Positions 9,901 through 17,909 of a stretch of 64,000 nucleotides of DNA are shown here, one piece after another. The notes below the pieces were generated by a model that worked only from the letters and a program-made list of their open reading frames with translations, made no database searches and was not told the DNA's origin. How positions within the stretch are numbered: the first letter of the stretch is position 1; each line of letters starts with the position of its first letter. Source of the DNA: CAVQGZ01 sp963712175. GTDB lineage: Bacteria > Actinomycetota > Actinomycetes > Jiangellales > Jiangellaceae. Made by a program: the position numbers and the translations under genes. Where the stretch lies: positions 310,001 to 374,000 of the forward strand of contig CAVQGZ010000004.1 in assembly GCA_963712175.1 (NCBI GenBank), read 5' to 3'.

Positions 9901-10104
9901 GTCCTTGAAGACGCGGGCCTCGACGTGGTGGACCCCGGGCATCCCGTTGGCCGTGGGGGGCCCGTCGTAGAACATCCACGTGGGGCGGCTCTCGTGCCCG
10001 CGCAGGGACGCGGCGAAGATGTCCTCGGCGTGCCAGAAGCGCAGCACCTCATGGTCGAGGGCAGGCAGATCGACCTGCGGGGGCATCGGCTCGTAGGTGG
10101 CCAT
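6946..10104 (-). CDS. ileS: Isoleucyl-tRNA synthetase
   Basis: A 1052-residue class Ia synthetase charging tRNA-Ile. The start at 10104 gives MATYEPMPPQVDLPALDHEV, has a GGAGAG ribosome-binding site at 10111-10116, and follows the T-box leader; the frame stays open further upstream only as antisense to the next gene. The active-site HIGH region is a Streptomyces-like variant (YDGPPTANGMPGVHHVEAR), then GWDCHGLPVE; the second signature is DGRKMSKHLGN. The editing (CP1) domain includes the WTTTPWTLVSNTAVAV segment. The C-terminal anticodon-binding and tail regions are intact. Expression is probably controlled by uncharged tRNA-Ile through the leader. Confidence 0.96.
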   Translation of the reverse strand: MATYEPMPPQVDLPALDHEVLRFWHAEDIFAASLRGHESRPTWMFYDGPPTANGMPGVHHVEARVFKDMFPRYRTMKGYHVPRKAGWDCHGLPVEIAVEKELGFSSKGEIEAFGVAEFNARCRESVLRHVDAWEDMTDRMGFWIDMSAPYKTMDPEYVQSVWWSLKKIFDDGRLVEDHRVTPYCPRCGTSLSDHELGQPGGYETVVDPSVYVRFPLTSGPYAGEADLLVWTTTPWTLVSNTAVAVHPDVTYAVVESDDLPRPVVVAEPLVEAAVGEDARVVAHVPGRDMQRWTYFRPFELVDIPDAHVVVLGDYVTTEDGTGLVHQAPAFGADDLAVCKAYGLPVVNPVLPDGRFADDVPLVGGQFFKHADTDLVRDLQTRDLLWRHVPYEHPYPHCWRCHTPLIYYAQPSWYIRTTSVKDALLRENESTSWYPDSVKWGRYGDWLRNNVDWALSRNRFWGTPLPVWRNDADPSNVVCVGSLAELGELAGQDLSDLDPHRPYVDDVTFTVPGVVGTFRRVPEVIDVWYDSGAMPFAQWGYPHKPGSAEQLERYYPAQYICEALDQTRGWFYTLMALGTLVFDRSSYENVLCLGLILAEDGRKMSKHLGNVLEPVPLMEAHGADGVRWFMAASGSPWQPRKLGDSAISDVVRKVLLTYWNTASFLSLYGRLADWQPSDDVPAVADRPVLDRWALSELNRVVAAVDDAMDAFDPARTGALLGELIDDLSNWYVRRSRRRFWDGDPAALATLHECVRTLTLLMAPIVPFVTEKVWQSLVHPTEPGVAMSVHLAQFPAADESVVDEALVEQVKLARRLVELGRAARAEAKVRTRQPLARALIGARGWDSLSEELREHVAAELNVAELTTLADGGAGLISYSAKANFRSLGKRFARDTPRVAQAVASADAAELAAALALDEASVVVDGLGEVALTAEDVIVTETPHEGWAVAREGETVALDLTVTPELVALGRAREVVRAVQDARKRAGLEVTDRIDLAWQADDETAEAIRTHAAMIAGEVLALSMTDDLDALADATQTSTEDSSITLRLRRAAQSA

Positions 10105-10110
10105 CGCGCG

Positions 10111-10335
10111 CTCTCCGTCGTGGTGCGTTGCTCGACGGAGGGACGAGGATCGGGCTGCTGCCCGGGCCCCGCGGTACCACCCTCCTTGGCCGACGGCCAG
10201 GGCCGGCGACCCGCTCACAAGCGTGCCGGGTCTACTGGGGCCGCCTGCGCAGCCCGTTCTTCCGGCGACTCCGGGGTGATCTCTTGCGCGCGCGCACCCT
10301 CGGGCTCTCACCGTCCCCGAGTCGCTCACGGCCGC
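10111..10335 (-). promoter_or_regulatory. ileS translational T-box riboswitch (ultrashort Stem I type)
   Basis: On the minus strand, bases 10187-10171 read AAGGAGGGTGGTACCGC, the conserved T-box antisequestrator core whose TGG pairs with the tRNA NCCA end. Upstream, GGGTG and CACCC (10299-10295 and 10278-10274) form a short Stem I hairpin whose loop ends in ATC (10280-10278), an isoleucine specifier triplet. Downstream, CTCCGTCG (10140-10133) can pair perfectly with CGACGGAG (10120-10113), which contains the ileS ribosome-binding site: a sequestrator hairpin. This fits the actinobacterial translational T-box model, in which uncharged tRNA-Ile opens the ribosome-binding site. The transcript 5' end is not defined here; outer coordinates are approximate. 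Confidence 0.88.
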
Positions 10336-10432
10336 CGACGCGAATACCTGTCCCCATCGCTGTCCGAACCCAGGATAGCGCCCGTCGTCGTCGACTCCGC
10401 GATCTTGCTCGGCGTCAAGGGGGCCTTGGTCG

Positions 10433-10461
10433 TTGCTGCGGGGTGGACGGCCACGTATATT
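10433..10461 (+). promoter_or_regulatory. Predicted promoter of the DksA/TraR-type gene
   Basis: TTGCTG (10433-10438) and TATATT (10456-10461) are spaced by 17 bases, a housekeeping sigma-type promoter and the only AT-rich patch of this region. Transcription would start near 10468, giving a leader of about 20 bases with AGAAGGAG before the GTG at 10489. The promoter diverges from ileS; the 384-base gap between the two genes is filled by this promoter and the T-box leader. Confidence 0.65.
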
Positions 10462-10488
10462 CGCGCGACCTGCGTAGAAGGAGTCGTC

Positions 10489-10950
10489 GTGGCACAACGA
10501 ACGGCCGCCAAGAGCAAGTCGGCGAAGAAGGCTGCCGCCAAGTCGGCCGTCGACGCCGAGACTCTGCTCGTCCGAGACGACGAGGACCCATGGACCGAGG
10601 TGGAGCTCGCCGAGGTACGGGACGAGCTGCAGGTCGATGCCGACCGGCTGCGGGCGGAGATCGCTGACGCCGAGTCCGACATCGCCGATCTCCTGCAGGG
10701 CGCGGGGGAGGAAGGTGGCGAGGACGTCGCCGACACCGGCGCGAAGGCCTTCGAGCGCGAGCACGAGATGGCGCTGGCCGCGAGCCACCGCGAGATCCTC
10801 GGCCAGGTGGAACGCGCGCTGCGCAGCATCGAGACCTCCAGCTACGGCATCTGCGAGTCGTGCGGCAAGCCGATCGGCAAGGCGCGGCTTCAGGCGTTCC
10901 CGCGTGCCACGCTGTGCCTGGCCTGCAAGCAGCGTCAAGAGCGCCACTGA
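10489..10950 (+). CDS. DksA/TraR C4-type zinc finger protein
   Basis: A 153-residue protein. GTG at 10489 has a strong AGAAGGAG site 5-6 bases upstream; the open frame extends far upstream only as antisense to ileS. A Lys/Ala-rich N-terminus (about 1-25) precedes a long acidic coiled coil (about 35-110) and a C-terminal zinc finger C122-x2-C125-x17-C143-x2-C146 (CESCGKPIGKARL and TLCLACK). Related proteins bind the RNA polymerase secondary channel or act as general stress regulators; whether this one does is inferred only. It leads an apparent operon with lspA and the pseudouridine synthase. Confidence 0.88.
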   Translation: MAQRTAAKSKSAKKAAAKSAVDAETLLVRDDEDPWTEVELAEVRDELQVDADRLRAEIADAESDIADLLQGAGEEGGEDVADTGAKAFEREHEMALAASHREILGQVERALRSIETSSYGICESCGKPIGKARLQAFPRATLCLACKQRQERH

Positions 10951-11501
10951 GCGCCGCCGACAACGGGGGCGACCTCCCCGCTGACGCGGGCAGTGCCACC
11001 CCCCGGGAATCGGGGTCGCGACGCTACGTCGTGACCCTGCTCCTCGTCGCCCTGACCGTGGTGCTGATCGACCGGGTCACCAAGATCTGGGCGCTCGACG
11101 CGCTCGACGACGGGCGCGTCATCGTCCTGGTCGAACCGTGGTGGCAGCTGCGGCTGGTCTACAACTCCGGTGCCGCGTTCGGGTTCGCCGGCGGCTACAC
11201 AGTCGTGATCACGCTGGTGGCCATGGGAGTCTCACTGGTGATCCTGCGGATGTCTCGCCGGCTGCGCAACGTCTGGTGGGCGGTGGCCCTCGGCGGGATC
11301 CTCGGGGGTGCCCTGGGCAACCTGATCGACCGCATGACGCAGGACCCGGCGCCACTGCGAGGCTTCGTCATCGACTTCATCGAGTGGCCGGGCTTCCCGG
11401 TGTGGAACCTCGCCGACGCCGCGATCGTCGGGTCGGTGGCGCTGGTGCTGCTCCTCAGCCTGCGCGACGTGCCGTACGACGCGCAGCCAGGCTCGTCGTG
11501 A
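10914..11501 (+). CDS. lspA: Lipoprotein signal peptidase (signal peptidase II)
   Basis: The aspartic protease that cleaves prolipoproteins after lipidation. Four membrane helices and the family motifs are visible: VYNSGAAFGFAGG, GGALGNLIDRM with the first catalytic Asp, and VIDFIEWPGFPVWNLADA with the second. The start is uncertain: GTG at 10914 (195 residues, overlapping the previous gene by 37 bases) is used; GTG at 11031 would begin just inside the first helix (156 residues), and CTG at 10947 sits exactly at the upstream stop as a possible coupled start. The stop overlaps the following GTG (GTGA). Confidence 0.9.
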   Translation: MPGLQAASRAPLSAADNGGDLPADAGSATPRESGSRRYVVTLLLVALTVVLIDRVTKIWALDALDDGRVIVLVEPWWQLRLVYNSGAAFGFAGGYTVVITLVAMGVSLVILRMSRRLRNVWWAVALGGILGGALGNLIDRMTQDPAPLRGFVIDFIEWPGFPVWNLADAAIVGSVALVLLLSLRDVPYDAQPGSS

Positions 11502-12424
11502 GCGAGCGCCGGTCGCTGCCGGTGCCCGACGGGCTGGTCGGTGAGCGAGCCGACGTGGCGCTGGCCCGCATGCTCGGGCTGTCGCGCAGCAAGGTCGCCG
11601 AGCTCATCGACCGCGGGGACGCCACGCTGGACTCCGAGCCGTTGAGCCGCTCGTCCCGGCTCGTCCCCGGTGGCTGGCTGGACGTCACCCTGCCATCGCC
11701 GCCAAGCGTCGTGGCGGTGTCGGCCGAGCCGGTCCCTGGCATGCGAGTGACCTACGACGACGAGGACATCGTGGTGGTGGACAAGCCCGTCGGCGTGGCC
11801 GCCCATCCCTCCCCGGGCTGGACCGGACCGACGGTGGTCGGCGGGCTGGCGGCCGCCGGCTACCGCGTCGCCACGTCTGGGGCCGCCGAGCGGCAGGGCG
11901 TCGTCCACCGGCTGGACGTCGGTACCTCCGGGCTCATGGTGGTGGCCAAGAGCGAGCGCGCCTACCGCGACCTGAAGGCCCAGTTCCGGGAGCGCACCGT
12001 CGACAAGACGTACCACGCCGTCGTGCAGGGGCGGCTCGACCCGTTGCGCGGGACGATCGACGCGCCGATCGGTCGACACCCGAGTGCCGACTACCGCTTC
12101 GCGGTCGTGGCGGGCGGCAAGGCGAGCGTGACGCACTACGACACGCTCGAGGCGTTCCCGGCCGCGTCGCTGGTCGAGGTTCACCTCGAGACCGGTCGCA
12201 CCCACCAGATCCGGGTGCACATGGCTGCCATGCGGCACCCGTGTGCCGGCGACCTGACCTACGGGGCCGACCCGGTGCTGGCGCAGCGGCTCAGCCTGAC
12301 CCGCCAGTGGCTGCATGCCGTGGGGCTGGCGCTGGACCACCCCGCGACGGGGGAGCGGGTGACGTTTCGCTCGGCGTACCCCGAGGACCTGTCCGAGGCG
12401 CTGCGCAGGCTGCGCGAGGCATGA
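11498..12424 (+). CDS. RluA-family ribosomal large-subunit pseudouridine synthase (RluD-like)
   Basis: A 308-residue enzyme. The S4 RNA-binding domain occupies about residues 15-75 (LARMLGLSRSKVAELIDRG). The catalytic domain has VVDKPVGVAAHPSPGW, the catalytic aspartate in VVHRLDVGTSGLMVV, and LETGRTHQIRVHMA. Members isomerise uridines in 23S rRNA; the S4-plus-catalytic layout resembles RluD, but target positions cannot be read from the sequence. GTGA overlap with lspA indicates coupled translation, the usual lspA-rluD pairing. Confidence 0.93.
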   Translation: MSERRSLPVPDGLVGERADVALARMLGLSRSKVAELIDRGDATLDSEPLSRSSRLVPGGWLDVTLPSPPSVVAVSAEPVPGMRVTYDDEDIVVVDKPVGVAAHPSPGWTGPTVVGGLAAAGYRVATSGAAERQGVVHRLDVGTSGLMVVAKSERAYRDLKAQFRERTVDKTYHAVVQGRLDPLRGTIDAPIGRHPSADYRFAVVAGGKASVTHYDTLEAFPAASLVEVHLETGRTHQIRVHMAAMRHPCAGDLTYGADPVLAQRLSLTRQWLHAVGLALDHPATGERVTFRSAYPEDLSEALRRLREA

Positions 12425-12441
12425 CCTGGCAGGCTTGAACC

Positions 12442-13350
12442 ATGAGCGATGGCAGCCCCGTCGACCGAAGCGGAACCTTCACCCTGGCAGCCTCCGCTGC
12501 CGACCCGCTGACGGTGCGGCGGCTCGGGTACGGCGCGATGCGCATCACGGGCCCCGGTGTCTGGGGGGAGCCCGCTGACCGAGATGCCGCCGTCGCTGTG
12601 CTGCGTCGGGCGATCGAGCTCGGCGTGGACTTCGTCGACACCGCGGACTCGTACGGACCGTTCGTGTCCGAAGACATCATCCGCGAGGCACTGCACCCCT
12701 ACGACGGCGTCGTGGTCGCGACCAAGGGCGGGCTGCTGCGCACCGGTCCGGGCGAGTGGCACGTCCTGGGAGAGCCGCACTACCTGCGCCAGTGCATCGA
12801 GATGAGCCTTCGACGCCTCGACGTCGAACGCATCGACCTCTGGCAGCTGCACCGCGTCGACACGCGATACCCGCTCGCCGACCAGCTCGGCGTCCTGGCA
12901 GAGGCGCAGCGAGCGGGCAAGATCCGCCACATCGGGCTGAGCGAGGTGGACGCGGACACCTTGCACGAGGCTGCGGACATCGTCGACGTCGTGTCCGTCC
13001 AGAACATCTACAACGTTGGCAACCGAAACCACGAGAGCGTTCTGTCTGCCTGCGAGGAGCGCAACGTCGGCTTCATCCCGTGGTTCCCCATCGCCGGGGG
13101 TGACCTGGTGGGCCAGGACGGGCCCGTCAGTGCCCTGGCGGCCGAGACCGGGTTCTCGGTCGCCCAGCTGTCCCTGGCCTGGTTGCTGCGGCGCAGCCCG
13201 GCGATGCTGCCGATTCCCGGCACCGGGAGCGTGGCCCACCTGGAGGAGAACTGCGCGGCGGTCGACGTGGAGCTGTCCGAGCAGCAGTGGGCCCGCCTCG
13301 ACGGCCTCGGCTCAGATGGGGCGGCACGCTCTGGAGGGGCGTCGGCTTGA
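12442..13350 (+). CDS. Aldo/keto reductase
   Basis: A 302-residue (alpha/beta)8 NAD(P)H-dependent oxidoreductase. The catalytic tetrad is recognisable as Asp and Tyr in FVDTADSYG, Lys in VVVATKGG and His in WQLHRVD. The C-terminal cofactor region contains LPIPGTGSVAHLEEN. Substrate unknown; it resembles general stress-type AKRs such as the YdbC/PcdR-like group. ATG at 12442 lies 17 bases after the pseudouridine synthase; a weak CAGGCT ends 6 bases before the ATG, so its own leaderless transcript is possible. Followed by a divergently unrelated MerR gene with its own promoter. Confidence 0.9.
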   Translation: MSDGSPVDRSGTFTLAASAADPLTVRRLGYGAMRITGPGVWGEPADRDAAVAVLRRAIELGVDFVDTADSYGPFVSEDIIREALHPYDGVVVATKGGLLRTGPGEWHVLGEPHYLRQCIEMSLRRLDVERIDLWQLHRVDTRYPLADQLGVLAEAQRAGKIRHIGLSEVDADTLHEAADIVDVVSVQNIYNVGNRNHESVLSACEERNVGFIPWFPIAGGDLVGQDGPVSALAAETGFSVAQLSLAWLLRRSPAMLPIPGTGSVAHLEENCAAVDVELSEQQWARLDGLGSDGAARSGGASA

Positions 13351-13377
13351 CCCTCACGCGACGTGAGGCTCTAGCGT
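13347..13377 (+). promoter_or_regulatory. MerR-type promoter with 19-base spacer and central dyad
   Basis: TTGACC (13347-13352) and TAGCGT (13372-13377) are separated by 19 bases, the over-long spacer typical of MerR-activated promoters. Between them lies the perfect dyad CCTCACG-CGA-CGTGAGG (13352-13368), the expected operator. The ATG of the MerR gene begins 7 bases after the -10 element, so the transcript should be leaderless and autoregulated. Confidence 0.85.
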
Positions 13378-13384
13378 CGCGGTC

Positions 13385-14158
13385 ATGAGTGCACGCTCGT
13401 ACTCGGTCGGCGAGGTCGCCTCGCTGGCCGGTGTGTCGGTGCGCACCCTGCACCACTACGACGAGACGGGGCTCCTGCCGCCCTCGTCGCGCAGTCGCGC
13501 CGGCTACCGGGAGTACACGTCGGCCGACCTGGACCGGTTGCAGGAGCTGCTGGTCTACCGGCGGCTCGGGTTCGGGCTGACGGAGATCGGCGGGCTCCTC
13601 AACGAGCCGGGGCGCGACCGACAGGCCGCGCTGCTGCGCCAGCGGGAGCTGGTCGAGGAACGCATCGAGGAGATGCGCGGCGTCCGGGCTCTGCTCGAAC
13701 GGACGCTGACGAGCATGGAAGGGGCCGGCGGCATGAGCGAGAAGGAGATGTTCGAGGGCTTGGGGACCTACGAGCGCAACGAGGCCGAGCACGGTGCCGA
13801 GGTTCGCGAGCGCTGGGGGGACACCACCGCCTACGCGGAGTCGGCCGGACGAACGTCGCAGTACGGCGAGGGCGACTGGATCGCCATCCGGGACGAGGCG
13901 GCCGCGATCGAGGCCGAGCTGGCCGAGCTGCTTGCGGCGGGGGTACCCGCCGAGAGCGAGCAGGCCATGGACAGCGCGGAACGGCACCGGGGCCACATCA
14001 GCCGCTGGTTCTACCCGTGCAGCCACGAGATGCACGCGAACCTGGCCGAGATGTACGTGACCGACCCGCGCTTCGCCGAGCACTACGAGACCCGGTCCAC
14101 GGGGCTCGCTGCCTACGTCCGCGATGCCGTGCTGGCCAACGCGCTGCGTGCGATGTAG
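13385..14158 (+). CDS. MerR-family regulator with TipAS antibiotic-recognition domain (TipAL-like)
   Basis: A 257-residue protein. Residues 1-75 are the MerR winged helix (YSVGEVASLAGVSVRTLHHY, then DETGLLPPSSRSRAGYREY). A dimerisation coiled coil follows (about 80-120), then a TipAS domain (about 135-255) with HRGHISRWFYPCSHEMHANL, the segment that contains the cysteine used by TipAL to capture thiopeptides. Known members activate their own promoter on binding thiopeptides or other multidrug ligands. The 19-base-spacer promoter just upstream supports autoregulation. Ligand specificity is not predictable here. Confidence 0.92.
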   Translation: MSARSYSVGEVASLAGVSVRTLHHYDETGLLPPSSRSRAGYREYTSADLDRLQELLVYRRLGFGLTEIGGLLNEPGRDRQAALLRQRELVEERIEEMRGVRALLERTLTSMEGAGGMSEKEMFEGLGTYERNEAEHGAEVRERWGDTTAYAESAGRTSQYGEGDWIAIRDEAAAIEAELAELLAAGVPAESEQAMDSAERHRGHISRWFYPCSHEMHANLAEMYVTDPRFAEHYETRSTGLAAYVRDAVLANALRAM

Positions 14159-14375
14159 CGACTGCCTGGGCCCCGTCCGCCGATGCGGGACGCGACACGC
14201 CGGACACGCCGTCCGACCTGAGATCCGTCAGCGATGCCGCCTCCTGGGACGAACCTGCCCGACCCGGCGACTACCCTTCGAGACTGCTTCCCCAGCACCG
14301 ACGGACGGGCGCCGACCGGCGTTCGGCTGTCAGCGTTGACCTCGACTCGAGCGCCGCAAGGAGGCCCCGTACCCC

Positions 14376-17300
14376 GTGTCCGGCCAGCAGTTCGTGCACC
14401 TGCACAACCACACCGAGTACTCGATGCTCGACGGTGCCGCACGGGTGGCTGAGCTGCTGGACGAGGCCCAGGCGCAGGCGATGCCGGCCCTGGCCATCAC
14501 CGACCACGGGAACATGTTCGGAGCCTTCGACTTCTACCGGCAGGCCCGAACGCGAGGCATCACGCCGATCATCGGCATCGAGGCCTATGTCGCCCCCCGC
14601 ACGAGCCGGTTCGACCGGACGCGTGTGCAGTGGAACAAGGGCGGGGACGACGACGTCTCCGGCGGTGGGGCGTTCACCCACCTCACGCTGCTGGCACAGA
14701 GCACGACCGGCATGCACAACCTCTTCAGGCTCGCGTCGCTGGCCAGCATCGAGGGCTTCTTCTACAAGCCGCGGATGGACTACGAGCTGCTCAGCCAGTA
14801 CTCCGAGGGAGTCATCGCCTTCACCGGGTGCCCGTCTGGGGAGGTGCAGACCTGGCTTCGCATCGGACGCTACGACGAGGCGATGAAGGCGGCATCCGAC
14901 CTGCGCGACATCTTCGGTGCGGACAACCTCTTCGTGGAGCTGATGGACCACGGCCTGGACATCGAGACCCGGGTCGCGAAAGACCTGGTGCGCCTGGCAG
15001 GCGACCTCGACCTGCCGCTGGTGGCCACCAACGACCTGCACTACACGAAGGCGTCCGACGCCGAGGCGCACGAGGCCCTGCTGTGTGTGCAGTCGGGCTC
15101 CAACCTCAACGACCCCAAGCGCTTCAAGTTCGACGCCCAGTCGTTCTACCTGCGCCCGGCGCACGAGATGCGCGAGGTGTTCGCCGAGCTGCCGCAGGCC
15201 TGCGACAACACCCTGGCCATCGCCGAGCGCTGCCACGTCGACTTCGTCGAGGGCGCCGACCTGATGCCGAAGTTCGACGTTCCGGGCGGGGAGACCGAGG
15301 CGAGCTGGCTGGCCAAGGAGGTCGACAAGGGGCTGCACGTCCGCTTCGGTGACTCGGTTCCCGACGACGTGCGTGCCCAGGCCGACTTCGAGACCGACGT
15401 CGTCACGTCCATGGGGTTCCCGGGCTACTTCCTGGTGGTCGGCGACTTCATCCGCTGGGCCAAGCAGGAGGGCATCCGGGTCGGACCGGGGCGGGGGTCG
15501 GCGGCCGGCTCCATCGTGGCCTACGCCCTCGGCATCACCGACTTGAACCCTCTCGAGCACGGGTTGCTGTTCGAGCGCTTTCTCAACCCCGAGCGGGTGA
15601 GCATGCCCGACATCGACATCGACTTCGACGAGCGTCGACGGGCCGACGTCATCGGGTACGTCACCGACAAGTACGGCGCCGAACGCGTCGCCCAGATCGT
15701 GACCTACGGGACGATCAAGGCCAAGCAGGCGATCAAGGACGCCGCGCGGGTGCTGGGCTACCCGTACGGGCTCGGTGACAAGATCACCAAGGCCTACCCA
15801 CCGGGGGTGATGGGCAAGGACATGCCGCTGAGCGGCGTGTTCGACCCGGAGCACCCGCGATGGGGTGAGGCCGGCGAGTTCCGGGCGATGTACGACAACG
15901 AGCCGGACGTGAAGCGGGTCGTCGACATCGCGACCGGGCTGGAGAACCTGAAGCGGCAGTGGGGCGTGCACGCCGCAGGGGTGATCATGTCCGCCGAGCC
16001 ACTGATCGACGTGATCCCGATCATGAAGCGTGAGGCCGACGGCGCGATCATCACGCAGTTCGACTACGGCTCCTGCGAGACGCTCGGCCTGCTCAAGATG
16101 GACTTCCTCGGGCTGCGCAACCTGACCGTTCTCGACGACGCCCTTGCCAACGTCCGGGCGAACCGAGGCGTGGATGTCGATCTCGACGCCCTCACCCTTG
16201 ACGACCCGACCACGTACGAGCTGCTTGCCCGGGGGGACACCCTGGGGGTCTTCCAGCTCGATGGGGGCCCCATGCGCTCCCTGCTGCGCATGATGAAGCC
16301 GGACTCCTTCGAAGACATCTCCGCTGTCCTCGCGCTCTACCGGCCCGGACCGATGGGTGCCAACAGCCACACCAACTACGCGCTGCGCAAGAGCGGCCAG
16401 CAGCCCATCACCCCGATCCACCCCGAGCTGGCCGAGCCGCTGGCCGACATCCTCGACACCACCTACGGCCTCATCGTCTACCAGGAACAGGTCATGGCCA
16501 TCGCGCAGCGCGTGGCCGGGTACTCCCTCGGCAAGGCCGACCTGCTGCGTCGCGCGATGGGCAAGAAGAAGAAGGAGATCCTCGACAAGGAGTTCGAGCC
16601 GTTCGCCGCGGGCATGCGCGAGAACGGCTACTCCCAGAAGGCGATCACCACGCTGTGGGACATCCTCGTCCCGTTCTCGGACTACGCGTTCAACAAGGCG
16701 CACACGGCCGGCTACGGCCTCGTGTCCTACTGGACGGCCTACCTGAAGGCGAACTACCCCGCCGAGTACATGGCCGCGCTGCTCACGAGCGTCCGCGACG
16801 ACAAGGACAAGTCGGCGCTGTACCTCAACGAGTGCCGCCGGATGGGCATCAAGGTGCTGCCACCGGACGTGAACGAGTCCCACGGCGACTTCACCCCGGT
16901 GGGCACCGACATCCGCTTCGGGCTGGAGGCCATCCGGAACGTCGGCGGCAACGTCGTCGAGGCGATCGTTGCCGCCCGCGACAAGCACGGACGGTTCACC
17001 GACTTCGGTGACTTCATGGACGCCGTCCCGGTCGTGGTCTGCAACAAGAGGGTCATCGAGTCCCTCATCAAGGCCGGCGCGTTCGACTCGTTCGGCTACG
17101 CGCGTCGGTCCCTGCTCGCCGTCCACGAGGAGGTGGTCGAGGCCGTCGTGCTGCGCAAGCGCAACGAGGCGATCGGCCAGTTCGACCTCTTCGCCGGCGC
17201 GGACGAGGGTGGCTCCGACGAGGACTCGCGCTCGGTCGAGCTCACGGTTGTCGACCTTCCTGAGTGGGACAAGGCGATCAAGCTCGGGTACGAGCGGGAG

Positions 17301-17909
17301 ATGCTCGGGTTGTACGTGTCCGACCATCCCCTCATGGGCCTCGAGCCCCTGCTGGCGACCAAGACCGACCGCGCCATCGCCAGCCTTGCCGACGAGACCG
17401 CACTGCCGTCCGGATCGGTGGTCACGATCGCCGGCCTTGCCAGCAGCATCCAGCGGCGAGTGACCAAGAAGGGCGACACGTGGGCCGCGGTGACGCTGGA
17501 GGACTTGGAGGGCAGCGTCGAGGTGATGGTGTTCCCGCAGACCTACGCCCAGGTCGGTGCGAGGCTGGCCCAGGACGCCGTGCTCGTCGTGAAGGGGCGC
17601 CTCGACCGACGCGACGAGGGCCTGCAGCTGATTGCGATGGAGGTGACCGAGCCCGACCTGCGCGATGCCCGGGTGGGGCCCGTCGTGGTGTCGATGCCTG
17701 CCGCCCGGTGCACCCCGCCGATGGTTGCTTCGTTGCGCGAGGTTCTCGGGAGCCACCCCGGTACGACCGAGGTGCAGCTGCGGCTCGAGGGTCGCGGCCG
17801 CACCACGCTCATGAGGCTCGACGACGGCTTCCGGGTCGCACCCACACCGGCGCTCATGGGGGACCTGAAGGCTCTGCTGGGTCCCGGCTGCCTCGTCGGC
17901 GGCGGGTGA
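14376..17909 (+). CDS. dnaE: DNA polymerase III subunit alpha
   Basis: A 1177-residue replicative polymerase, full length for the DnaE1 group. GTG at 14376 follows AAGGAGG (14357-14363 region). The PHP domain begins at once (FVHLHNHTEYSMLDG, ITDHGNMFG). The catalytic aspartates lie in MPDIDIDFDERRR (D412 and D414). Finger and beta-binding regions contain GRGSAAGSIVAYALGI, YQEQVMAIAQRVAGYSLG and FNKAHTAGYGLVSYWTAYLK; a C-terminal OB domain starts near residue 1010. The 217 bases upstream contain no gene; TACCCT at 14272-14277 is a possible -10 box. Overlaps the next gene by 4 bases (GTGA). Confidence 0.97.
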   Translation: MSGQQFVHLHNHTEYSMLDGAARVAELLDEAQAQAMPALAITDHGNMFGAFDFYRQARTRGITPIIGIEAYVAPRTSRFDRTRVQWNKGGDDDVSGGGAFTHLTLLAQSTTGMHNLFRLASLASIEGFFYKPRMDYELLSQYSEGVIAFTGCPSGEVQTWLRIGRYDEAMKAASDLRDIFGADNLFVELMDHGLDIETRVAKDLVRLAGDLDLPLVATNDLHYTKASDAEAHEALLCVQSGSNLNDPKRFKFDAQSFYLRPAHEMREVFAELPQACDNTLAIAERCHVDFVEGADLMPKFDVPGGETEASWLAKEVDKGLHVRFGDSVPDDVRAQADFETDVVTSMGFPGYFLVVGDFIRWAKQEGIRVGPGRGSAAGSIVAYALGITDLNPLEHGLLFERFLNPERVSMPDIDIDFDERRRADVIGYVTDKYGAERVAQIVTYGTIKAKQAIKDAARVLGYPYGLGDKITKAYPPGVMGKDMPLSGVFDPEHPRWGEAGEFRAMYDNEPDVKRVVDIATGLENLKRQWGVHAAGVIMSAEPLIDVIPIMKREADGAIITQFDYGSCETLGLLKMDFLGLRNLTVLDDALANVRANRGVDVDLDALTLDDPTTYELLARGDTLGVFQLDGGPMRSLLRMMKPDSFEDISAVLALYRPGPMGANSHTNYALRKSGQQPITPIHPELAEPLADILDTTYGLIVYQEQVMAIAQRVAGYSLGKADLLRRAMGKKKKEILDKEFEPFAAGMRENGYSQKAITTLWDILVPFSDYAFNKAHTAGYGLVSYWTAYLKANYPAEYMAALLTSVRDDKDKSALYLNECRRMGIKVLPPDVNESHGDFTPVGTDIRFGLEAIRNVGGNVVEAIVAARDKHGRFTDFGDFMDAVPVVVCNKRVIESLIKAGAFDSFGYARRSLLAVHEEVVEAVVLRKRNEAIGQFDLFAGADEGGSDEDSRSVELTVVDLPEWDKAIKLGYEREMLGLYVSDHPLMGLEPLLATKTDRAIASLADETALPSGSVVTIAGLASSIQRRVTKKGDTWAAVTLEDLEGSVEVMVFPQTYAQVGARLAQDAVLVVKGRLDRRDEGLQLIAMEVTEPDLRDARVGPVVVSMPAARCTPPMVASLREVLGSHPGTTEVQLRLEGRGRTTLMRLDDGFRVAPTPALMGDLKALLGPGCLVGGG

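Noticed and set aside
10105..10947. Open-frame extension of ileS by 281 codons upstream
   Set aside because: It runs through the T-box leader and antisense to the DksA/TraR-type gene; the IleRS N-terminus, ribosome-binding site and leader all place the start at 10104.
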